Notes under the pieces: generated by a model | What the model was told of the DNA's origin: nothing | Database searches by the model: none | The model's input: only the letters and a program-made list of their open reading frames with translations | Shown here: positions 22,176 to 26,363 of the stretch, one piece after another | Layout: each line of letters begins with the position of its first letter | Position numbering within the stretch: the stretch's first letter is position 1 | From: a virus | Reading direction: 5' to 3' (one strand) | Length of the DNA stretch: 26,363 nt | IMG/VR virus record: IMGVR_UViG_3300030106_005167 | Coordinates: 1 to 26,363 of that record | Position numbers and translations under genes: made by a program

Positions 22176-23730
22176 TAATTCTAACGTTTGATATTACACA
22201 ATCAGCTGACATAATAGTTAAAGCTACAGACACAGCATTTTTTAACGCCGTCTTAGTTACTAAAACCGGATCTATAATACCAGCTTCAACCATATCAACG
22301 CATTCACCTGTTATAGCGTTAACACCTGTACCAATAGCACAATCACAGTCTCTACTACATGTAAAGCCTGAGTTAGCCAATATAGTTTCATATGGAGACT
22401 TAATGGCTTGTAGCAAAACATCACCAGCTTCGCTGGTCAAAATTTTTTCCGATGCGTTAAGTAATGCAACACCTCCACCCGGGACAATACCTTCTTGCAG
22501 TGCTGCTTTAGTAGCATATATAGCGTCTTCAACACGATCTTTCTTTTCTTTAAGTTCAACTTTAGAGTTAGCACCAACTCTTATTATACCTACGTTACCA
22601 GATAAAGTAGCTAACCTATCTTCTAGTTTCTTTTTAATAAACCCGTTTTTCTCTTCAGCTATTTTATTTTTAACTTCTACTATACGCTGCATTACATCAT
22701 TAGTAGTACAGTCCATAGTTATAGTAGTGTTCTTGTCATCAGTTACAGCAAAGTCAACTTCACCTAAGTGCTCAGGTGTTATTAAGTCTAGATCATCACC
22801 TAGTTCTTCGTTAATAACCGTACAACCAGTTAGTATAGCTAAATCTTCTATAGCATCTTTCTTAGTAGGACCAAAGCCAGGTGGATCAACTATGTTAACC
22901 TTAATATTACCCTTAACTTTATTCATAAGCAGTGCAGATTTAACTTGCTGTGATACCGGTGCTACTATAAGTAAAGATCTACCTTGCTTAATAACATGCT
23001 CAAGTACTCCTTGTATCTTACGTATGTTAGGTATTTCAGACGATACCGCTAGTATATACGGGTTATCTAGTTCACATATGTGTTTATCTGTGTTAGTAAC
23101 AAAATGTAGCGACGTAAGCCCGCAGTCTATCTGCGCACCATCTACAATATCAACGTAAGTGTCTTCAGATTCGCTCTCTTCCATCAACACTACGCCGTTT
23201 TTACCTACTTTTTCGTAAGCTTCTGCGATAATTTGCCCTAATTCAGCGTCATTATTGCAAGATATAGCAGCAACAGCCTTAAGCATATCGCCTTTAACGT
23301 CTAATGCTGTAGAATCTAGGTGATTTAACACCTCTTCTAAGCAACCATTAACCCCATCTTTGATTTGTCTGATTGATAATCCTGCAGCGACGGCAGAATC
23401 TATAGATTTTATGAGTGATTCAGCTAGGACGGTAGCAGTTGTAGTACCGTCACCAGCTTCTTTCACAGTATTTCTTGCAGCTTCCTTGATTAATGTTGCA
23501 CCCATATTCTCGACCGGATCAAATAAGACTACGCTTTCCGCAACGGTTACACCATCTTTTGTTATGACCGGTTTGCCTCGTCCATCTTCATACACTACGC
23601 ATCGACCTGACGCGCCTAACGTGGATTTAACGGCTTGTGACAACTTGTTAACTCCGGCAATTACTCTATTTTTTGCTTCATCACCGAAGTCAAGGTTCTT
23701 AACCAACTCGCTTGGTAAATTATATTCCAT
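22159..23730 (-). CDS. groEL: Chaperonin GroEL (60 kDa chaperonin)
   Basis: 523 residues against about 548 in E. coli. Equatorial ATPase motifs are intact: ITKDGVTVAESV (~56-67), AGDGTTTATVLAE (92-104), KDRVEDAIYATKAA with the catalytic Asp, and LQEGIVPGGGVALL. The apical part has SLLIVAPVSQQVKSALLMNK and VDPPGFGPTKKDAIEDLAIL. The C-terminal equatorial region has DMVEAGIIDPVLVTKTALKN. The protein ends VISNVRINEKAL and lacks the Gly-Gly-Met tail that lines the bacterial chamber. It probably forms the folding ring together with the phage GroES. Codon use and AT content match its neighbours, so acquisition was not recent. Phage-encoded GroEL is known but uncommon; here it is expressed with head genes, suggesting that a capsid or fibre protein is the client. 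Confidence 0.96.
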   Translation of the reverse strand: MEYNLPSELVKNLDFGDEAKNRVIAGVNKLSQAVKSTLGASGRCVVYEDGRGKPVITKDGVTVAESVVLFDPVENMGATLIKEAARNTVKEAGDGTTTATVLAESLIKSIDSAVAAGLSIRQIKDGVNGCLEEVLNHLDSTALDVKGDMLKAVAAISCNNDAELGQIIAEAYEKVGKNGVVLMEESESEDTYVDIVDGAQIDCGLTSLHFVTNTDKHICELDNPYILAVSSEIPNIRKIQGVLEHVIKQGRSLLIVAPVSQQVKSALLMNKVKGNIKVNIVDPPGFGPTKKDAIEDLAILTGCTVINEELGDDLDLITPEHLGEVDFAVTDDKNTTITMDCTTNDVMQRIVEVKNKIAEEKNGFIKKKLEDRLATLSGNVGIIRVGANSKVELKEKKDRVEDAIYATKAALQEGIVPGGGVALLNASEKILTSEAGDVLLQAIKSPYETILANSGFTCSRDCDCAIGTGVNAITGECVDMVEAGIIDPVLVTKTALKNAVSVALTIMSADCVISNVRINEKAL

Positions 23731-23761
23731 TATTTTATTAAATTAAATTAAATTACGATGT

Positions 23762-24058
23762 TTATTTAAAAGTCTTCACGACTTTGGGTCCATTAAGGAA
23801 CTCCAATTTTTTACTAAAGTGTTGCACACTGCCATCGATAGCAGCCTCAGCTCCATCGAGAGTTTCTCTACGTGTAATGTCAACCCATTTTTCTGTATTG
23901 TTTGGGTTGTTGACTTCTGTTTGGTAGTAACCATTTGGCAATTGTGTTATTCTCCAGTTCTTTTTATCAGACAGGTGTTTCCACTCTTTAATTTTTTCAT
24001 CTGATACTTGAGGTTGTCCAGTATTTACGGTACTGGTCTTGTAGTAATAATAGGTCAT
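23762..24058 (-). CDS. Small conserved-type phage protein
   Basis: 98 residues, soluble, mixed alpha/beta. It begins MTYYYYKTSTVNTGQPQ and contains VSDEKIKEWKHLSDKKNWRI, LPNGYYQTEVNNP, WVDITRRETLDGAEAAIDGS and VQHFSKKLEFLNGPKVVKTF. I recognise this pattern from uncharacterised proteins near terminase and chaperonin genes in marine phages; no function can be assigned. It is the second gene of the minus-strand run, with 31-base A/T-rich gaps on both sides. Confidence 0.65.
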   Translation of the reverse strand: MTYYYYKTSTVNTGQPQVSDEKIKEWKHLSDKKNWRITQLPNGYYQTEVNNPNNTEKWVDITRRETLDGAEAAIDGSVQHFSKKLEFLNGPKVVKTFK

Positions 24059-24089
24059 TTGATTTGTTTTTGGTTTATAATTGATTGAT

Positions 24090-24623
24090 TTATTTTCTTC
24101 TTCCGAATTTTAGCTTTTTAAACGGTACTTGTGTTCCTTTAGATTCTTTGTTCTTAGGTCCAGCCGCGTTATTTTTTACTTGTGTACCTTTCTTAAGATC
24201 TTCAGCGGTATTTGTAGTATATTTTTTACCTTTATAAGTAAATGTTTTACCAGCACCTAAAGTTTTTCTAGCTTGTTTGAAAGCTTGACCAAACGTTTGC
24301 TCTACCTTTTTAGGCGTAGTAGCTTTTGGTTTAGGTGTAGGATTAATTTTTTCTGCTTTAGCTGCTGTTTTAGTTGTTACAGCTGCAGCTTTAGTAGTAA
24401 GTTTATCTGCTTTAGCTTGAAGCTTATTTGCTTTTGAAGCACCTCTAGCTGTTACTTTAGCTGCTCTCTTACCAGGCTTACCAGCTATTCTAGCTGCTTT
24501 TTCTACATTACCTTTTGCTACGTTTCTAGCTACTCTTCTTTTATTTCTATCAGCCGATGCCTTTCTAACTTTGTCAGATGCCTTGCCGGCAGCAGCTTTA
24601 ACTTTAGCAATTGCTTTTCTCAT
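24090..24623 (-). CDS. Histone-H1-like Ala/Lys-rich DNA-binding protein (putative)
   Basis: 177 residues. Residues 1-~105 are an Ala/Lys/Arg-rich, H1-like region (KAIAKVKAAAGKASDKVRKA, ADKLTTKAAAVTTKTAAKAE) with a Pro-Lys stretch NPTPKPKATTPKK. Residues ~107-140 form a small folded-looking motif FGQAFKQARKTLGAGKTFTY then KGKKYTTNTAEDLKKGTQ, a pattern (F..AF..AR..G...F.W/Y.GK.Y.T) I have seen in other phage proteins. The C-terminus QVPFKKLKFGRRK carries the PFKKL tag found in several neighbours. As the first gene of the long minus-strand run it may coat DNA or enter the head; this is inference from composition. Confidence 0.7.
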   Translation of the reverse strand: MRKAIAKVKAAAGKASDKVRKASADRNKRRVARNVAKGNVEKAARIAGKPGKRAAKVTARGASKANKLQAKADKLTTKAAAVTTKTAAKAEKINPTPKPKATTPKKVEQTFGQAFKQARKTLGAGKTFTYKGKKYTTNTAEDLKKGTQVKNNAAGPKNKESKGTQVPFKKLKFGRRK

Positions 24624-24962
24624 TATTATTTTTTTTAAGTTCGAACTATAACAGTATAATCACAGTTACTTTTCTTTTTTTAAAAGTGTGACACTAGCTA
24701 GTTACTAGATCCTTTATATAGGCTATTGTCATAGTTTTCTGTATTGCAAATTTTGGGGTAAAGTGTAGCCCCCCTCCCCTATACCGGCCCCGCCAAAAAC
24801 AAAAACGCATTTTATAACGCCAGCCCCCATATGCGGGTTTTTATATATATAGTATTTTATATTTGATATAACTAAATTTTATACGAACTAAATACGACTA
24901 TATATAGATAATATAAATGTAATTAAAATAAATAAATAACAAATAAATAAAATAAAATTATT
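24624..24962. other. Divergent intergenic region with C/G-rich block
   Basis: 339 bases separating the minus-strand run from the plus-strand genes, without a usable reading frame. 24624-24760 should hold the leader and promoter of the long minus-strand operon; no copy of the plus-strand 25-base element is present in that orientation and no convincing sigma-type promoter can be named. 24765-24836 is rich in C runs on the plus strand (6, 4, 4 and 5 C) and so in G runs on the minus strand, in strong contrast to the AT-rich flanks. After GCGGGTTTTT the sequence is nearly pure A/T and leads into the plus-strand promoter-like element. An origin, packaging site or G-quadruplex is possible but unproven. 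Confidence 0.6.
24890..24914 (+). promoter_or_regulatory. Promoter-like element copy 1, T7-promoter-like
   Basis: AAATACGA-N9-GATAATAT. The first 8 bases match 7 of 8 positions of the T7 promoter at -17 to -10, the N9 (CTATATATA) matches 6 of 9 of T7 CTCACTATA, and the following G aligns with +1. A start there would give a 56-base leader before the ATG at 24963. Preceded by another TACGA at 24882-24886. Confidence 0.6.
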
Positions 24963-25196
24963 ATGACAAAATCAAATTCTATTACAACTAAACGATTCGT
25001 TATCAGAAAATCATTAATCGGTACTAATACAGTTATTAGCTTCGTTAATAAAAATAATAAAACAGTATCGTATAATCACGACGAAGTATATAACAAGCAT
25101 AAAGCTCGATTCGATGCTATGAATTGCTTCGCAAAATATAAGTCGTATACTAATTCAAATAATATTCCAGCATTCTGTCGCGATTTACAAATCTAA
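24963..25196 (+). CDS. Small early-type protein, paralog of the gene at the right edge
   Basis: 77 residues. KRFVIRKSLIGTNTVISF, KTVSYNHDEVYNKHKA, AMNCFAKYKSYTNSNNIP and CRD align along almost the whole length with the gene starting at 26121 (KRFVVRQSLIG, KTITYSHDKAY, AMNCWEKYKSYTATNNIP, LRD). Soluble; beta strands followed by a helix and one conserved Cys. No known domain recognised. It is preceded by the 25-base promoter-like element and an A/T-only leader; the next copy of the element begins on its own stop codon. The duplication with its own regulatory element suggests a small expanding family of host-interaction genes. Confidence 0.75.
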   Translation: MTKSNSITTKRFVIRKSLIGTNTVISFVNKNNKTVSYNHDEVYNKHKARFDAMNCFAKYKSYTNSNNIPAFCRDLQI

Positions 25197-25218
25197 TACG
25201 ACGATGCTCAGATAATAT
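25194..25218 (+). promoter_or_regulatory. Promoter-like element copy 2, overlapping a stop codon
   Basis: TAATACGA-N9-GATAATAT. Its first 8 bases are identical to T7 promoter positions -17 to -10, with G at the +1 position; the N9 matches T7 poorly (2 of 9). The TAA stop of the 77-residue gene is the first three bases of the element. The implied leader to the ATG at 25245 is 34 bases. Confidence 0.5.
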
Positions 25219-25244
25219 TAATATAAACTAAAATAAATTAAATT

Positions 25245-25325
25245 ATGCAAAACGGTTACAACTACGAATTTACTGACGCAAACGGAAATCTAATTGCTAT
25301 ATTCAGACTTGTTCGACTAAAATAA
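25245..25325 (+). CDS. Very small ORF, 26 residues
   Basis: Reads MQNGYNYEFTDANGNLIAIF followed by RLVRLK and TAA. It begins after an AAATAAATTAAATT leader like those of the other plus-strand genes and lies downstream of a copy of the 25-base promoter-like element, which is the main reason to list it. Too short to judge by codon use; it could be a real micro-protein or a leader peptide. Confidence 0.45.
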   Translation: MQNGYNYEFTDANGNLIAIFRLVRLK

Positions 25326-25349
25326 TATTAACTAATTAAATAAATTACT

Positions 25350-25418
25350 ATGCTAGAAATTATATTTATCTCCGCTCTTCTTCTTCACTATAAATTAACT
25401 GAAGATAATTACAAGTAG
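25350..25418 (+). CDS. Very small ORF, 22 residues, hydrophobic N-terminus
   Basis: Reads MLEIIFISALLLHYKLTEDN then YK and TAG. The first 12 residues are hydrophobic, so it might be a membrane-inserted micropeptide. It starts after TTAAATAAATTACT, similar to the leaders of the other small genes, 24 bases after the preceding stop, with no promoter-like element of its own. Weak support. Confidence 0.3.
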   Translation: MLEIIFISALLLHYKLTEDNYK

Positions 25419-25485
25419 AGAGAAGTCGCGGAACTACTCTTAACTAAATTTTACTTATTAATAATTTATCCACTTTATACGAACT

Positions 25486-25510
25486 AAATACGAAGTTAAA
25501 TAGATAATAT
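25486..25510 (+). promoter_or_regulatory. Promoter-like element copy 3
   Basis: AAATACGA-N9-GATAATAT followed by ATTTGTAA. The upstream TTTATACGAACT is shared with copy 1, and TAACTAAATTTTA occurs ahead of both (24870 and 25441 regions), so the whole leader has been duplicated. The rest of the 137-base gap before the next gene (25419-25555) shows only a weak AGTAG/CTACT inverted repeat near 25415-25440. Confidence 0.6.
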
Positions 25511-25555
25511 ATTTGTAAATAAAATATAATATAACAACTTAAAAATTAATAAACT

Positions 25556-25813
25556 ATGTCTACTATTATTAAAACTAATTCTTCAAATAAAATTATTACT
25601 ATAAACAATAATAAATATATTCCATTTCAACTTCATCAACTTCCAAAAAATTATCAAGAAATAGAATTATCAAGTCAATTCAAATTAAACGGATTAGTTT
25701 ATATATTAGTCGACTCATTAGTTAATAATTTTACAACTAAAAAACAATTACTAAATAAATATAATTCTACATTAACTTCAAATAAAAATATTTCTTATAC
25801 TAAATCAAGATAA
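25556..25813 (+). CDS. Small Asn/Lys-rich protein, unknown
   Basis: 85 residues, very rich in Asn, Lys, Ile, Leu and Ser (MSTIIKTNSSNKIITINNNK; SSQFKLNGLVYILVDSLVNN). A short hydrophobic stretch LVYILVDSLV is not long enough for a clear membrane helix. It uses almost only A/T-ending codons, more extreme than the minus-strand genes. It has its own copy of the 25-base element 45 bases upstream and is followed after 2 bases by the next gene, so the two form one unit. No family recognised. Confidence 0.65.
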   Translation: MSTIIKTNSSNKIITINNNKYIPFQLHQLPKNYQEIELSSQFKLNGLVYILVDSLVNNFTTKKQLLNKYNSTLTSNKNISYTKSR

Positions 25814-25815
25814 TT

Positions 25816-26040
25816 ATGACTAAACAAAATACTAAAAAATATATTCGTACTAGAATACAAGAAGATACTATGAAGAATCTTGGTATCGCATTAGAAGCAC
25901 TATCAGAAGTGCATAACGAAGAGCACTACTATAATCACGAGTTATCTAACGCTTGTCACGAACTTCGAATGAAGTTAATACCTATGATACAAGAGTGTCA
26001 TGACGAGAAAAATAAATTCAAGTCAGTACTTGATGATTAA
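25816..26040 (+). CDS. Small helical protein, unknown
   Basis: 74 residues, predicted nearly all helical and charged: KKYIRTRIQEDTMKNLGIAL, EALSEVHNEEHYYNHELSNA, CHELRMKLIPMIQECHDEKN. Many His (six) and Glu and two Cys stand out. The His/Cys positions (for example CHELR and ECHDEK) might bind metal, but no established motif fits. It is co-transcribed with the preceding gene (2-base gap); the next promoter-like element begins 9 bases after its stop. Confidence 0.65.
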   Translation: MTKQNTKKYIRTRIQEDTMKNLGIALEALSEVHNEEHYYNHELSNACHELRMKLIPMIQECHDEKNKFKSVLDD

Positions 26041-26049
26041 TTACAAATT

Positions 26050-26074
26050 AAATACGAATCACTACGGATAATAT
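26050..26074 (+). promoter_or_regulatory. Promoter-like element copy 4
   Basis: AAATACGA-N9-GATAATAT, where the N9 (ATCACTACG) shares TCACTA with the T7 promoter in register and G lies at the +1 position. The implied leader to the ATG at 26121 is 54 bases, close to the 53-56 bases of copies 1 and 3. Confidence 0.6.
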
Positions 26075-26120
26075 ATACGTAATGCAACGAAATAAATTAT
26101 AAACTATAAATTAAATAACT

Positions 26121-26363
26121 ATGTCAAATTTACTTAAATCAAAAAGATTTGTCGTTCGACAATCACTAATCGGTAAAGATACTAATGTTGAAGTATCATT
26201 TAAAAACGGTAAAACTATTACCTACTCACACGATAAAGCGTATGAGATTATGAAAACAGCTCTCGAAGCAATGAACTGCTGGGAAAAATACAAGTCGTAC
26301 ACAGCGACTAATAATATACCAAAAGTTCTTCGTGATACTGACGCAGTAATATCTTCTGAAGAT
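26121..26363 (+). CDS. Paralog of the 24963-25196 gene (partial, runs off right edge)
   Basis: 81 codons are visible with no stop. KRFVVRQSLIGKDTNVEVSF, KTITYSHDKAYEIM, AMNCWEKYKSYTATNNIP and LRDTD match the 77-residue gene 1.1 kb upstream over its full length; the C-terminus here is longer (DAVISSED and beyond). The Cys in AMNC and the KYKSYT block are invariant. Codon use is less AT-extreme than in the 25556 gene. It is preceded by its own promoter-like element. Function unknown. Confidence 0.7.
   Translation, partial: MSNLLKSKRFVVRQSLIGKDTNVEVSFKNGKTITYSHDKAYEIMKTALEAMNCWEKYKSYTATNNIPKVLRDTDAVISSED

Noticed and set aside
22403-23158. Plus-strand open frame of 251 codons opposite groEL
   Set aside because: It is fully antisense to a clearly real GroEL, is Ser/Thr/Ile-rich as expected from the complement of its codons, and has no start context or neighbours on that strand.
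24624-24760. Promoter of Bacteroidota consensus (TAnnTTTG) for the long minus-strand operon
   Set aside because: No minus-strand match with sensible spacing could be found, so no promoter was called although one is expected.
24823-24845. Possible plus-strand terminator, C run then ATATGC, GGG and T run
   Set aside because: The stem is only 3-4 pairs and there is no plus-strand gene upstream for it to serve; kept only as part of the GC-rich block.
24641-24870. tRNA or other structured RNA gene in the divergent gap
   Set aside because: No cloverleaf-compatible arms or T-loop-like GTTCRA sequence with a pairing acceptor stem.
1-26363. Prophage or integrative element
   Set aside because: No integrase, repressor, att-like repeat or bacterial gene is visible; a lytic or virion-derived contig fits better, though genes outside the window are unknown.

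Overview
The window looks like part of the genome of a tailed double-stranded DNA phage. Terminase large subunit, portal, scaffold, major capsid protein and a large fibre-like protein lie in one colinear run, with no integrase, repressor or bacterial housekeeping gene. The likely host is a marine-type Bacteroidota (flavobacterial) cell. This is inferred from AT-rich DNA, starts that lack Shine-Dalgarno sequences and are preceded by A-rich leaders such as AAATAAAATG, and a left-end secreted protein with a flavobacterial-style signal peptide (ending SLNA-Q) and Gly-Cys/Asn-Tyr repeats typical of Bacteroidota surface proteins. No replication, lysis-enzyme, tape-measure or tail-tube gene is visible, so the genome continues outside the window.

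Layout. Everything from 24623 down to 1 is on the minus strand and tightly packed, with many 1-4 base stop/start overlaps. In transcription order there is first a histone-H1-like basic protein and a small conserved-type protein. Then comes a chaperonin cassette (GroEL, a 2OG-Fe(II) oxygenase-like protein, GroES), followed by a winged-helix-like protein and a fusion of an HExxH metallopeptidase-like domain with a PAP2 phosphatase. Next are an SPAK-repeat basic protein, a GTA-type holin, a coiled-coil protein, a small protein, and a protein that reads as two GroES-like domains in tandem. The packaging and head module follows: putative small terminase, TerL, portal, scaffold, major capsid protein. 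After the capsid gene are a 280-residue virion-type protein, three small structural-type proteins, and a 1639-residue LamG/carbohydrate-binding-like fibre. The run ends with a second holin-like protein, five small highly basic proteins and the secreted repeat protein cut by the window edge. Three minus-strand hairpin terminators punctuate the region around the capsid and minor structural genes, the best having a C(UUCG)G loop.

At 24624-24962 the coding strand switches. This 339-base divergent region has a C/G-rich block (24765-24836) in otherwise AT-rich DNA. To its right the plus strand carries small genes of unknown function, two of which (24963-25196 and 26121-edge) are clear paralogs. Four of these transcription units are preceded by the same 25-base element, (A/T)AATACGA-N9-GATAATAT, with invariant spacing. 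It resembles the T7 RNA polymerase promoter: the first 8 bases match -17 to -10 and a G falls exactly at +1. This suggests a phage-specific transcription system.

The points most worth a second look are the T7-promoter-like element with its duplicated small genes, the HExxH-PAP2 fusion, the tandem GroES beside a full GroEL/GroES pair, the secreted surface-type protein in a phage late operon, and a short SPFKK-type tag shared by several otherwise unrelated basic proteins. No database search could be run; family names rest on motifs read by eye.
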